A DNA stretch of 64,000 bases from Pseudomonadota bacterium (GTDB lineage Bacteria; Babelota; Babeliae; Babelales; CAIQNR01): positions 1 through 64,000 of the forward strand of contig JAIYDZ010000004.1 in the NCBI GenBank assembly GCA_027487215.1. The letters run 5' to 3'. How positions within the stretch are numbered: the stretch's first letter is position 1; the number at the start of each line of letters is the position of its first letter. The notes under the pieces were generated by a model. That model was given only the letters and a program-made list of their open reading frames with translations, was not told the origin of the DNA and did no database searches. A program made the translations under genes and the position numbers. Below, piece by piece: positions 1 through 10,771 of this stretch.

Positions 1-130
1 GTTATCTTGGTTAAGGAGTCTAAAAACTTGTTGGTCTAAAACAATTGAATCGGCTCGATCACTTCTCCAATTTGCCTGTTCAATCATGCTTTTGAGGATG
101 GCATGAATTTTGAGATAAGTTCTTAACATG
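1..130 (-). CDS. partial ORF running off the left edge, unknown
   Basis: Reading the minus strand from an ATG at 130-128 gives 43 codons with no stop up to the window edge (begins MLRTYLKIHAILKSM). The composition is ordinary for a soluble protein and includes a Trp. No clear Shine-Dalgarno lies upstream and no family is recognisable from 43 residues. If real, it is divergently arranged with the gene starting at 238. It could also be a chance open frame. Confidence 0.35.
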
Positions 131-237
131 AAATTAAATGAGCTCAATGGTTTTTAAAATTTTATTTTTCTTGAGAATAGAAGCGTTAATTCATTAAAAT
201 GAAGGAAAGGAAGTGTTATTAATGGAGGATTATTGGC

Positions 238-2328
238 ATGAATTATTGTTATTTGCTTACTTTTTTTATCTCGTTTTTTTCTATTTCTAATTTTAAAGCT
301 GCTTCTCAATCAGAAGATCCCTCGTTGTTAGCCTCTAAAAAATATTCTACAAAATTTGCTCGACTTATTCCTGCTGCTAAGTCTCATGAATTAGAAGGTG
401 ATTTTTCAAAAATAACTGGTATAACGCAAGATCAATTAGAGTTAATTAAAGAAAACTATAGAAGAAAGTTGGAGGGTAAAAAAGCATCTGTAGGTAGTTA
501 CTCTCCTGAAATAATGATGGAAGAATGGAGAGCCACTAAAAAGGTTTTTGAAGAAGGTGTTAAATCAGACTTACTTTTGGATGATAAGATGCATTTAGTT
601 TTGCCTCTTCAAATATTAATAAATAAGCTTTTTGTCCTTAATGAAGCATTAAAGGTGCGCCGTCAAAAAAAAGATATTAAAGAGGACCTGAGATTTGTAG
701 ATGCTATAATTGTTGATACAGCATCACAAGCTCTTACATCCCTGTCAAACCCTCAGGACAAACAATTTTCTAAAGCTTTGAGTATTATGGGTTGTACTGA
801 AAAAGCTCTGGTTGCTATTGATAAGGTTCATGATTTTTTATTAATTGGTGACAAAACCATAGATCATTACATAAAGTCTCTTAAACAAGTTGTTTCAAAC
901 GTTAACCAAGATTCAGAACTTGGGCATTATGGTGCGCTTATGCTTTATTTAGTTCATCAAGCAGTTATTATTAAAAAAACGTTTGCTTTGCAAAATCTTG
1001 AATATAGTTGGAATAGTTATCAACGTGATGAATCTTCTTTTACTGATTTTAAAGAGAAACAGCGTGCTGTTTCTGAGAAGTTTATAAAAATTAGTGACGG
1101 CTTGAGCATTCTTATAAAGATGATTTTTTCAGATAATGTTCCTCAAGCTTTTATTAACGAAGCTAATAGTGGGCTTCATGATTTGTTAAAAGACATATAC
1201 AAAGATGCTTATAAAATACTTCTAGATGAGTTTTCTAAAGATCCTTACGGCCAGGATTTCTTAGCAATTAATTATAGAGGAATAGGTTTTGAGCTTCCAA
1301 TAAGCTTGGATCAGCAATTTATTAAAGTATCTACAGATCAAGACATACCAGAGCAAGATCAAACAAATTATCAAAGAGCTCATGCTAAGTACCTTAAGAA
1401 GATGGGTAAAGAGGCGATTGCTTTAAAAAAGAGTAAAAAGCCAGCTTTAAAATTAGAAAAAGTAAAAAAAGACATAGAAGCTTCTTCTGGGCAAGAAATA
1501 CTTGTATCTCTTTCAAAAGAACAAGTATTGCTTGATCAAGTAGAGAAAGATGAAGAAGATGTGCGGTCTGAAGAAAAAACTGATTCTTCAGGGAAAAAGA
1601 AAAAGAAAAAAAAGAAAAAACCAACCGAAGAAGTTTCTGCTCAACTGGAATCTTTTGATTTAGACCAAGTATGCCCTGAGAGTAGTCTGCAATTTAGATA
1701 CACACAATCAGCGAGGTTATGGCAAACTGATCCAGACTTTATATTAAAAAGAGATGGTTATTTGATAGATGGTGCTGGTTCAGAAGAGCAGCAAGTAAGA
1801 CGTAGGATTTTTTTAGAAGAGCTTGTTACTTATGGGCAAGATTTTGAGGCGGCTAAAATGTCTGTTATCAATCGACATACTTTGCCAACTATGATTGATA
1901 GAGAACTTATTACAGATTATTCAAACCGTTTTTATCCTTTAGGGGGTGTTCCTTTGGAGGAAGTATATATTACCATTCCTCTTCTTAAAAGAGAGAGCAA
2001 TGGAAACTACATATTTGGTCAATATCAACTTTATTACAGGTATTTAAGCAATTGCTTAGTACAGATATATCACAAACTATTTAAACCTTTTGCAGCAAAT
2101 AGACTTAGAGGTGAATTTGTTATGCAGGCAAATGAAGTTATTGAGCAACAAAACAAACAAGAAGAGCAATATTTAAAATCTTTGTCTTTAATGACTGATG
2201 AAGAACTAGATAAGCAGGAATGGGTCATTTCTTCTGAGTGGATAAGAGAAGCAGTTAGTGTTGGTGAAGGAATGATCAGATTTAGAAATCAAAAAACTGT
2301 TATAGAGTATTATTTGATGAGTAATTAG
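238..2328 (+). CDS. large exported protein of unknown function
   Basis: A 696-residue protein with a Sec-type signal peptide: hydrophobic core over about residues 4-21, then KAASQS. A GGAGG ribosome binding site at 224-228 lies 9 nt before the ATG, supporting this start. The body is alpha-helical and charged. Around residues 385-465 it turns low-complexity and Lys/Glu-rich, with a run of ten consecutive lysines (after SSG, near 460) on the edge of a predicted coiled region. The C-terminal third has more ordinary composition with many aromatics. I do not recognise a family. It resembles the long lineage-specific exported proteins typical of intracellular bacteria, and a host-facing role is only an inference. 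Confidence 0.8.
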   Translation: MNYCYLLTFFISFFSISNFKAASQSEDPSLLASKKYSTKFARLIPAAKSHELEGDFSKITGITQDQLELIKENYRRKLEGKKASVGSYSPEIMMEEWRATKKVFEEGVKSDLLLDDKMHLVLPLQILINKLFVLNEALKVRRQKKDIKEDLRFVDAIIVDTASQALTSLSNPQDKQFSKALSIMGCTEKALVAIDKVHDFLLIGDKTIDHYIKSLKQVVSNVNQDSELGHYGALMLYLVHQAVIIKKTFALQNLEYSWNSYQRDESSFTDFKEKQRAVSEKFIKISDGLSILIKMIFSDNVPQAFINEANSGLHDLLKDIYKDAYKILLDEFSKDPYGQDFLAINYRGIGFELPISLDQQFIKVSTDQDIPEQDQTNYQRAHAKYLKKMGKEAIALKKSKKPALKLEKVKKDIEASSGQEILVSLSKEQVLLDQVEKDEEDVRSEEKTDSSGKKKKKKKKKPTEEVSAQLESFDLDQVCPESSLQFRYTQSARLWQTDPDFILKRDGYLIDGAGSEEQQVRRRIFLEELVTYGQDFEAAKMSVINRHTLPTMIDRELITDYSNRFYPLGGVPLEEVYITIPLLKRESNGNYIFGQYQLYYRYLSNCLVQIYHKLFKPFAANRLRGEFVMQANEVIEQQNKQEEQYLKSLSLMTDEELDKQEWVISSEWIREAVSVGEGMIRFRNQKTVIEYYLMSN

Positions 2329-2392
2329 TTAATGTGGAGATTGTAAAACTGTTGTGATACAGTAATCCTTTCAGCAGAGTGTAAAAAATTTG

Positions 2393-3985
2393 ATGAAGGG
2401 ATTTCTGGTGAATATGTACACAGTTGTTTGGTCTTTACTTTTAAGCATGTTTTCAACTGCTGTGCTTACCTATGTTGCGCTTGCAACACCGGTAGGCCCT
2501 TGGGTAGGCCCTATGCTTGCACTCGCTACAATTCTTACAGGCTCTTTATTCTGTCGTTCACAAAAAGACATGGTGCTTACTGTGTGTGCCGGTTCTCTTG
2601 GCGGTATTATCGCCACAGGAATCGGTTTTTCTTTTCCAACCTTATACTTTTTAGATGAACAGTGGTTTGGAAGCTTGGTTGCCCATCCCTTACAATTTTT
2701 TACTTTGGTAGTTGGTTTAGTTATTGCAGCGGGTCTTTGTGGACTGCTTTGTGCACGTTATATGAAAAAAGATCTTATTGAAGATCAACAACTTGCATTC
2801 CCAGTTGGTCAGCTTGTTCATAAAATTATTAGCGCGCAATCAACAGTACAGCAAACTCGCCAGCTTCTTGCAGGTCTTGGTGTGGGGATAGTGTATACTT
2901 TATTACAGGTCAAAAGATTTTTACTTATTCCATTAAAGCTTGATATATGGAAAAACTTTTCTTTCGGGATTTTTAAAGTTGCAGCACTTTCGCTTGATCT
3001 TACTATGCTTCCAATGTTTCTTGCTTTAGGGTTTATTGCAGGGCATATGATGACCGTTCCTCTGATTGTCGGTGCCCTTATTAAAACATTTGTTTTAGAT
3101 CCTTTTCATGCTTTGTATTTTGGTTATTTGCCAGCACAGGATTTTATGTTCTCGGTGTGTTCAGGTATTGTGATTTCAGGAGCGCTTGCTTCACTTATTG
3201 CTATACCACAAGAACTTTTTAAAGTTATAAAACGACTTTCTTCAACTGCTCGTATTCCTTCTTCTTCTGTCCGTACTTACGTGACTAAAGAACTGTTGAG
3301 CGTTGCAGCTGTAACTACACTATTTTTGTCCTGGCATGGTTTTTCATTTGTTTCACAACTTTATCTGGTGATTGGTACTGTGCTGTGTTCTTATCAAATA
3401 GCGGCTATTGCAGGAAAAACTGGTCTAGCACTGCTTGGTCGGTTTGCAACGTTTGTCATGGTGCCTGGAATTCTTTTGTTTCGATTTAATCCGCTTCAAA
3501 TTGCAGTGGTGGCAACGTTTGTGGAAGTCTGTGCGGGAGTTACTACTGAAGCATTATTTGGCTATAAAACAGGTGACCTTGCTCAGGTAGATAATAAAAA
3601 AATGTATCAGTATCAAATATTAGGCCTTGTAGTAAGTGCCTGTGCTGTGGCAATGGTTCTTTATTTATTAGTAACTCATTTTCAGTTAGGTTCTGAGCAG
3701 CTTTTTGCGCAGCGCGCTTATGCTCGAGCATTACTGGTTAATGCAGCCTCATGCGATTTACGATTGCTAGGTATCGGTGTTGTTTTTGGATACTGCCTTA
3801 AATTTTTAAAACTTAACCCAATGTTGTTGTTGGGCGGTTTATTAATGCCTTTACCTTTAGTAGTAATGTTGTCAGTTGGTGGATTGCTTTCGTATGTGGT
3901 GCGTAATAAAGGTGCTTATGAACCATTTTGTTCTGGTGTATACGCAGCAAATGCACTTTTAATTCTTGTGCGTCTTTTTATATAA
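2393..3985 (+). CDS. OPT-family oligopeptide transporter-like membrane protein
   Basis: A polytopic inner-membrane protein of about 530 residues with roughly 12-14 hydrophobic segments. Features resembling the OPT/YSL family are the N-terminal ALATPVGPWVGPMLA segment, the loop LAFPVGQLVHKIISA (compare the LPFPSGTA loop of OPT proteins), a GFIAGHMMTVPLIVGALI segment, and a C-terminal Gly-rich helix pair. Known OPT proteins couple uptake of small peptides or metal chelates to the proton gradient. Here it would serve import of host peptides, which is inference. The start is ambiguous: ATG 2393, or ATG 2414 directly before the first membrane span. It lies 30 nt before pgi and may be co-transcribed with it. 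Confidence 0.65.
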   Translation: MKGFLVNMYTVVWSLLLSMFSTAVLTYVALATPVGPWVGPMLALATILTGSLFCRSQKDMVLTVCAGSLGGIIATGIGFSFPTLYFLDEQWFGSLVAHPLQFFTLVVGLVIAAGLCGLLCARYMKKDLIEDQQLAFPVGQLVHKIISAQSTVQQTRQLLAGLGVGIVYTLLQVKRFLLIPLKLDIWKNFSFGIFKVAALSLDLTMLPMFLALGFIAGHMMTVPLIVGALIKTFVLDPFHALYFGYLPAQDFMFSVCSGIVISGALASLIAIPQELFKVIKRLSSTARIPSSSVRTYVTKELLSVAAVTTLFLSWHGFSFVSQLYLVIGTVLCSYQIAAIAGKTGLALLGRFATFVMVPGILLFRFNPLQIAVVATFVEVCAGVTTEALFGYKTGDLAQVDNKKMYQYQILGLVVSACAVAMVLYLLVTHFQLGSEQLFAQRAYARALLVNAASCDLRLLGIGVVFGYCLKFLKLNPMLLLGGLLMPLPLVVMLSVGGLLSYVVRNKGAYEPFCSGVYAANALLILVRLFI

Positions 3986-4014
3986 GTACCATCTCAATTT
4001 AAAAGAGACTATCT

Positions 4015-5337
4015 GTGAAAAAGTGTACATTTTCTTATGACAAGAGCGGTCTTATCAATAAAGATACGTTAGATGCGGTAGTAAAAGATAAAAATATTAC
4101 GCAGGTAATCAGTCGTATGCGTGAGGCGCTTACTCAAAACTATGTCACTGACTATGCATCACTGGCTGTTCCTTTTGATAAAAAGATGATGCACGACGCA
4201 GTGCGTATGGCACAAGAAAAACAGGCATTGATTCCCCGCATTCTTATTGTGGTGGGTATTGGTGGCTCTAATTTAGGAACTCAGGCAGTTCATCAAGCAC
4301 TTTTTGGTCGTTTTTATAACGATAACTCATCATTAAAAATTTACTTTCTTGATACTGTTGATAGCGATTACGTTGCAGAGATTTTGCGTACTGTGCGTTT
4401 AGCGCTAGAAGCACAACAGGCTGTTCTTGTAAACGTCATCACTAAGTCTGGTACTACTACTGAAACGCTTATTAATTTTTATACTATTTTGGATTTGCTT
4501 AAACAGTTTCATCCAACCACTCATCAAAAGTATGTCGTTGTTACTACCGATTCACAGTCTCCACTGTGGCATTCAGCACATGCACAGGGTTTTTCAGTAC
4601 TTGAAATTCCTAAAAAAGTGGGAGGCAGGTACTCAGTGTTTACTGCTGTAGGACTTTTTCCACTTGCATTGTGTGGTGTTACTATTGAGCAGCTGCTTGA
4701 AGGTGCACAGGAAGCGGTACGTAAAGGACTGAGTGATAATCTGGAAGAGAATGATTCGTTAGTAAGTGCCCTTCTTTTATACCTTCATTATCAGAATGCT
4801 CTTACTACTCACGATATGTTTTTGTTTTCACTTGATTTAGAAGGCGTCGGTAAATGGTATCGTCAGTTGTTGGGTGAAAGTATAGGGAAAGAGTTTAATA
4901 ACCATGGTCAGCGGGTAATGATAGGAATTACACCGACTGTTTCAGTGGGGAGTATTGATCTGCATTCTGTGGCACAGCTCTATTTGGCTGGTCCTCGTGA
5001 CAAATTTACCACATTTGTTACTGTGCAAACTAATAAACAGTCAATCACTATTTCTGAGGGTGACGGTGGTATTGAACAAAAAAGGCTGTGTGCAGGTAAA
5101 ACATTTGAACAGGTTATGGATGCGTTGGTAAAAGGAACACAGGTCGCCTACCTTGAAAGCAAGCGACCGTTTTGTATTTTTATGTTATCTGAGAAAAATG
5201 AGTATTGTGTCGGACAGTTTCTTCAGTCAAAAATAATTGAGATGATGTATTTAGGATATCTTTTTGAGATAAACCCTTTTGATCAGCCCAATGTCGAGCT
5301 CTATAAAAGAGAAGCCCATAGAATTCTTGGGTGTTAA
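4015..5337 (+). CDS. pgi: glucose-6-phosphate isomerase
   Basis: A 440-residue enzyme that interconverts glucose-6-phosphate and fructose-6-phosphate in the cytoplasm. The length fits the short bacterial (Bacillus-like) form. Visible PGI signatures are VGIGGSNLGTQAV (sugar-phosphate site), ITKSGTTTETL (phosphate-binding loop), KKVGGRYSVFTAVGL and LLGESIGKE. Translation begins at GTG 4015; no ATG suits the conserved N-terminus. The stop codon overlaps the prfB stop on the opposite strand (positions 5334-5337). It links glycolysis to amino-sugar synthesis, and glmM is present elsewhere in the window. Confidence 0.93.
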   Translation: MKKCTFSYDKSGLINKDTLDAVVKDKNITQVISRMREALTQNYVTDYASLAVPFDKKMMHDAVRMAQEKQALIPRILIVVGIGGSNLGTQAVHQALFGRFYNDNSSLKIYFLDTVDSDYVAEILRTVRLALEAQQAVLVNVITKSGTTTETLINFYTILDLLKQFHPTTHQKYVVVTTDSQSPLWHSAHAQGFSVLEIPKKVGGRYSVFTAVGLFPLALCGVTIEQLLEGAQEAVRKGLSDNLEENDSLVSALLLYLHYQNALTTHDMFLFSLDLEGVGKWYRQLLGESIGKEFNNHGQRVMIGITPTVSVGSIDLHSVAQLYLAGPRDKFTTFVTVQTNKQSITISEGDGGIEQKRLCAGKTFEQVMDALVKGTQVAYLESKRPFCIFMLSEKNEYCVGQFLQSKIIEMMYLGYLFEINPFDQPNVELYKREAHRILGC

Positions 5338-6413
5338 GGTTTTTTGACCAAATAGCTTTCAATAAAATCAATTAAGTCACCATCAAGGACAAGGTCCGGT
5401 TGAGGAGACTCGTGATCGGTTCTGTGATCTTTAATCATCTTATAAGGATGAAGTACATACGAACGGATCTGTGATCCCCATTCAATTTTCTTTTTTTCCA
5501 TTCCTGCGATTTTTGCTTGTTTTTCTTCTTTTGCTTTTTGAGCAAGTTTTGAATACAACATTTTCATTGCGGTTTCTTTATTTTGTAATTGTGACCGCTC
5601 ACTTTGGCATTGAGTTACTATTCCACTGGGAATATGGGTAATACGCACAGCAGAGTCTGTTTTATTAACGTGCTGTCCGCCAGCTCCCCCTGCACGGTAA
5701 GTATCAATACGTAGATCGCCTTGATCGATAGTAATATCAATGTCAGGAGTTTCAGGTGTTACGTGTACACCCGCAAAAGAAGTGTGGCGACGTTTGTTTG
5801 CATCGTAAGGAGAGATGCGTACAAGGCGATGAATTCCATGCTCGCTTTTTAAAAGTCCGTACGCGTTTTTGCCTTTTACAAACAAAGTGCCGCTTTTTAT
5901 ACCAGCGCCTTCACCAACCTGATGGTCAATAAGGGATGATTGTAATTTTTCACGTTCACAAAATCTGACATACATACGCAGTAAAATTTCAGCCCAGTCT
6001 TGTGATTCTGTTCCGCCTGCTCCGGAGTTTATACTAATAAAGCAGTTTGAACTGTCCTCTTTTTCACTAAGCAAAAGCTGGATTTTAAAAACACGTACAA
6101 GCTTTTCAAGTCTACCGACATCTTGTTGAAGTTTAATCAGTTCAGCTTCTTCTGTTTTAAACAGATCAAGCAACTCATGGACCTCGTTATTTTGACTGAT
6201 GACAGTCTCATAACTTTCTTTGGTGTTTTTAAGTGCTTGGAGTTCTTTTAAGATGTATGCCTGAGAAGGGTCTTGCCACACTGCAGGATCTTGAGATTTT
6301 TCTTCAAGTTCTTTCAGTCTGCTTTCAAAGGGGGCATTTTCCCAAAATGTTTTAATAATAGTAATATCCGGTTCAAGATTTTTGAGCCGTTCTTGTAGGT
6401 CATCAATCAGCAT
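5334..6413 (-). CDS. prfB: peptide chain release factor 2
   Basis: Class-I release factor of 359 residues that recognises UGA/UAA and triggers peptide release on the ribosome. It shows the RF2 N-terminal coiled-coil region, INSGAGGTESQDW at about 128-140, the catalytic GGQ at 245-247 (RAGGAGGQHVNKTDSAVR) and the basic C-terminus. The anticodon-like tripeptide is SPY (201-203) rather than the usual SPF; the codon on the coding strand is TAC. The frame is continuous from ATG through LKELEEKSQDP, so the programmed +1 frameshift with an in-frame UGA known in many prfB genes is absent. It is convergent with pgi and their stop codons overlap. Confidence 0.95.
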   Translation of the reverse strand: MLIDDLQERLKNLEPDITIIKTFWENAPFESRLKELEEKSQDPAVWQDPSQAYILKELQALKNTKESYETVISQNNEVHELLDLFKTEEAELIKLQQDVGRLEKLVRVFKIQLLLSEKEDSSNCFISINSGAGGTESQDWAEILLRMYVRFCEREKLQSSLIDHQVGEGAGIKSGTLFVKGKNAYGLLKSEHGIHRLVRISPYDANKRRHTSFAGVHVTPETPDIDITIDQGDLRIDTYRAGGAGGQHVNKTDSAVRITHIPSGIVTQCQSERSQLQNKETAMKMLYSKLAQKAKEEKQAKIAGMEKKKIEWGSQIRSYVLHPYKMIKDHRTDHESPQPDLVLDGDLIDFIESYLVKKP

Positions 6414-6493
6414 AGTATTTCCTTATAATGAAGTAGGTTTAGCATACACGCCTTATCTAGTTGCGGCAAATTAACGGATTTTGCCCTTTATTA

Positions 6494-7018
6494 TTAATTA
6501 ATAAGATGTGTTTGATAGCCAGAAAGAGGATAAGGCTTAAGATATGCATATAAGGAAGGTGCCTGTTGTGTCGTGCTGATTGCAATTGTTTCAGGGTTGA
6601 CTGTAATGGTTATTGTTCCGCCATCAAAAAGACTTTGTGAAAAATCATATGAGTGGTTGTGTTCGTGAACCGTGATGCTGCCTTGTACAGTTTTATATCC
6701 AGGCGTAAATCCATTGGTACTTAAAGAGTCATGTAAAGGGCAGTAAGGTTTTGCGCACGGATGAAACGCAAAGACTTTAAGTTGTTTTTGTTGGTTGGGT
6801 AAAAACTTCTGCATATAATGATAGTGAGTACTGTTAGGAACTAAAGGAGTTTCTTTTCGTGCAGTGTGTTTATAGTATTGATCAAGTCGATATTCAACAC
6901 TGAGTGTAAGAGGTTTCTTTTCATTATTATGTACAATAATAGTTAAAGGATAACTTGAGACTCCCGACAGACTGTGCACCATTATAAGATATAAAATACT
7001 TACAAGACTTTTTTTCAT
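6494..7018 (-). CDS. small exported protein of unknown function
   Basis: 174 residues beginning with a clear signal peptide (MKKSLVSILYLIMVHSLSG, then VSSYP). A GGGAG site precedes the ATG by about 5 nt. The mature part alternates short hydrophobic and polar stretches (LTIIVHNNEKKPLTLSVEY; GGTITITVNPETIAI), suggesting a beta-sandwich. Two cysteines in HPCAKPYCPLH could form a disulfide. No family is recognised. It lies 80 nt downstream of the prfB start on the same strand, but convergent order with gmk makes it a separate unit or the promoter-proximal gene of a prfB transcript. Confidence 0.7.
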   Translation of the reverse strand: MKKSLVSILYLIMVHSLSGVSSYPLTIIVHNNEKKPLTLSVEYRLDQYYKHTARKETPLVPNSTHYHYMQKFLPNQQKQLKVFAFHPCAKPYCPLHDSLSTNGFTPGYKTVQGSITVHEHNHSYDFSQSLFDGGTITITVNPETIAISTTQQAPSLYAYLKPYPLSGYQTHLIN

Positions 7019-7160
7019 AACCGCTCCCTACCCCTTTTATGATCCCTTGTTTTACTGTACCAAAGAGAAATGACAGTTTAAAAGAGCTCGTGTGGTCAAG
7101 TTCACAGGAGTCCTTTCTTATGGTAGGTTGATCTTGAGCATAGCCAAGACAGGAGAGACA

Positions 7161-7736
7161 ATGGGATTTGGTAAGTTATTTGTTATTTCAGCCCCTTCAG
7201 GATCAGGTAAAACAAGTTTAGTACGAGAGCTTTTAAAAAAAACAGACGGATATTTACTTAGACGTACCATTACGTATACAACTCGTCCGCCACGTGAGGG
7301 CGAAATAGATGGGGATCATTACCACTTTATCTCTGTTGAAGAATTTAAAGATAAGATTGAGAAAAACTACTTTATAGAATGGAGTACCTGGTACGACCAT
7401 TATTATGGTTCGCCAGCTTCAGCATTGCAGGGTATTCAAGAAGGTTACTCCTATATAATGGTGCTTGATCGTCTTGGTGCCAAAGAAGTTGCGCAGGCAT
7501 GTCCCCAACAAACAGTACTTATTTGGATAGAGCCCCCTTCATTAAAAGAATTAGAACGTAGACTTCTGGGGCGAGGCGATGGCATTACACTTGTTCAAAA
7601 CAGGTTGCGTAAAGCTGCTATTGAAATACAACAAGAAAAAGATGAGTGCTTTTATAAGTATCATATAATAAACGACGACCTTTCGGTCGCCGTTTTACAA
7701 GTGCAGTCTCTTATAAAGAAGGAACTAGGAGTTTAA
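7161..7736 (+). CDS. gmk: guanylate kinase
   Basis: Phosphorylates GMP to GDP with ATP. The start is set at ATG 7161, preceded by AGGAGAG four nt upstream; an upstream in-frame GTG at 7092 would add 23 residues not found in the family. The 191-residue length is typical. The P-loop APSGSGKTSL lies at about residues 11-20, followed by the GMP-binding TTRPPREGEIDGDHYHFIS segment and the lid region RLLGRGDG. It ends one base before the opposite-strand gene that stops at 7737, so the two are tail to tail with no spacer. Confidence 0.95.
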   Translation: MGFGKLFVISAPSGSGKTSLVRELLKKTDGYLLRRTITYTTRPPREGEIDGDHYHFISVEEFKDKIEKNYFIEWSTWYDHYYGSPASALQGIQEGYSYIMVLDRLGAKEVAQACPQQTVLIWIEPPSLKELERRLLGRGDGITLVQNRLRKAAIEIQQEKDECFYKYHIINDDLSVAVLQVQSLIKKELGV

Positions 7737-8813
7737 CTACTCTTGGTCCTCTTCTTCTTTAACTGTTTGTTTATGCTTCTCATTCTGTTTTTGAATTCGT
7801 TCCTGTTGTGCTTCTAGTTTCAGACGAATCGTTTTTTCCTGTTCTGCAATTTTCTTACGTTGCTTTCTTTGTTCAAGAGTATTCTTTTCACGAATTCCTT
7901 CTTGAAGCTTCTTGTTTATCTCCAGTTGTTTCTTTTGTTGATGGAAATTGTATTCCTGTTGAATAGTGTTGGTACTTTCTAATGCTTCCATAACATCTTC
8001 TTTACGGCGCAGTTTTTGGGCTTCTATATCTTCAAAAAGGAATTCGGGCGCCTTGGCAGGACTCTTTTGCATATACTCAAGGATTTTTTTAGCAGCCTGC
8101 TCAGGAGTGACTTTGGTTGAGTCAACTATTAAATCAACGTCTTTTTCAAAATCAAAACTACTCATCCCGCGGGCAAGTCCTTTAAAGCCCCCACGTTTAA
8201 ATTCTCGTTCTTCGGCAACATGGAGTGGACATGAGATAAGAAAGAGGTAAGGTTTTCGTTCCCACAGATCTGCTTTCATACCATATAAAGGAAGCCCCCC
8301 TTCAAAAATGACGTTAATTCCCTGTTCTGAAAAAGAACGGGCAGCCTTTGAGAGTGCTTTAAGAAGATCTTGCACAAGTTCTCCTATAACAGGAACATAT
8401 TTATGGGTAAGAGGTTCTTGGTAGAATTTTTCAGAAGCAGCCTTCTCTTCTTCAATCTCTTTTTTTGTTTTTGCGACTTTTTGAAACGATACTCCTTCTT
8501 TCTTTTTCTCTTTCACTTCATTAGAAGAATCAAGATCAATCCATTCTTGAGGGAGCGATTTTAAAAAGTCATCCATACCAAGCACGATAAAAGGCTCATT
8601 GTTTTGCGCAAGAAGTTTTTGAAGTGCTCCAGATGTTGAAGATTTACCACAACTTGTCAGTCCACTTATAAGAATAACTCTTCCATAATGATCAGGAATA
8701 TCCCTTTTAAAGAAATGAATAGGTTCTTTTTTGCCTTGTTTTTCTTTTTCATAAGTAAATGTAGGTAAAAAGGTAATCAGAAAGACCAAAAAAAACACTC
8801 TATATACATACAT
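7737..8813 (-). CDS. exported P-loop phosphotransferase-like protein (CPT-like fold)
   Basis: 358 residues starting with a signal-like segment (MYVYRVFFLVFLITFLPTF); AAGGAG lies 6 nt before the ATG. From about residue 41 it shows VILISGLTSCGKSS, a Walker A loop, then VLGMDDFLKSLP. Further on are NVIFEGGLP and a segment (LISCPLHVAEEREFKRG, then DLIVDSTKVTPEQAA) that matches the layout of chloramphenicol phosphotransferase-like P-loop kinases. A charged insertion separates the nucleotide site from the second half. The last 90 residues are a Lys/Glu/Gln-rich coiled coil. An ATP-dependent kinase fused to a leader peptide is unusual, because no ATP is expected outside the bacterial cytoplasm unless inside a host. 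Substrate unknown. Confidence 0.6.
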   Translation of the reverse strand: MYVYRVFFLVFLITFLPTFTYEKEKQGKKEPIHFFKRDIPDHYGRVILISGLTSCGKSSTSGALQKLLAQNNEPFIVLGMDDFLKSLPQEWIDLDSSNEVKEKKKEGVSFQKVAKTKKEIEEEKAASEKFYQEPLTHKYVPVIGELVQDLLKALSKAARSFSEQGINVIFEGGLPLYGMKADLWERKPYLFLISCPLHVAEEREFKRGGFKGLARGMSSFDFEKDVDLIVDSTKVTPEQAAKKILEYMQKSPAKAPEFLFEDIEAQKLRRKEDVMEALESTNTIQQEYNFHQQKKQLEINKKLQEGIREKNTLEQRKQRKKIAEQEKTIRLKLEAQQERIQKQNEKHKQTVKEEEDQE

Positions 8814-9112
8814 AAAAAACTCCTTGTTTTGTGTTTGTATAAAAAATAGTAATAAGCATCATATAAATATGAACATTTTTGCGGGAAAAAATATACGGAT
8901 TTAAGCTTATTTTCATCTTATTTAAAAAAAGTTTAAAAAAAGTTGTAAAAAAAGTTGACAGTAGGCGCCCCACATGTATAATTGGTTTTACTTTCGTAAG
9001 GAAAGTGACAACTAGAAAAGAAAAGAGGTCTTTGAAATACGTAAGAAACCTATAAAAATTAGTCCACAGAGAAATGATGTGCTAATAGGATCCACGTAAT
9101 TTGGATAATTTT
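8814..9112 (+). other. rRNA operon upstream region and leader
   Basis: About 300 nt without a gene. It holds AT-rich sequence, three phased A7 tracts (8924-8953), a consensus promoter (8955-8982) and a leader with a boxA-like element TCTTTGAAATA at 9029-9039. The same 11-mer recurs at 11136-11146 before 23S, as expected for rRNA antitermination or processing signals. Confidence 0.7.
8955..8982 (+). promoter_or_regulatory. sigma-70 type promoter of the rRNA operon
   Basis: A perfect -35 box TTGACA (8955-8960) and a perfect -10 box TATAAT (8977-8982) are separated by 16 nt. Immediately upstream lie three A7 tracts centred at about 8927, 8938 and 8950, spaced 11-12 nt, resembling an UP element or bent DNA. 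The transcript would carry a leader of about 120 nt before 16S. Confidence 0.85.
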
Positions 9113-10653
<1,541 letters not shown>

Positions 10654-10771
10654 TCGAGGGAGATAAGATTCAACCAATTAAGTTTGGTTATATTTGGTGT
10701 GAGCAACTGTTAGCGATAATCGCTCTGTGGGCGACTGATTTTTGTGGTATAAGTAAGGCTTAGAATAAGAC

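Noticed and set aside
5334-6413. Programmed +1 frameshift in prfB
   Set aside because: The frame is continuous from the start codon to the GGQ domain and no early in-frame UGA exists.
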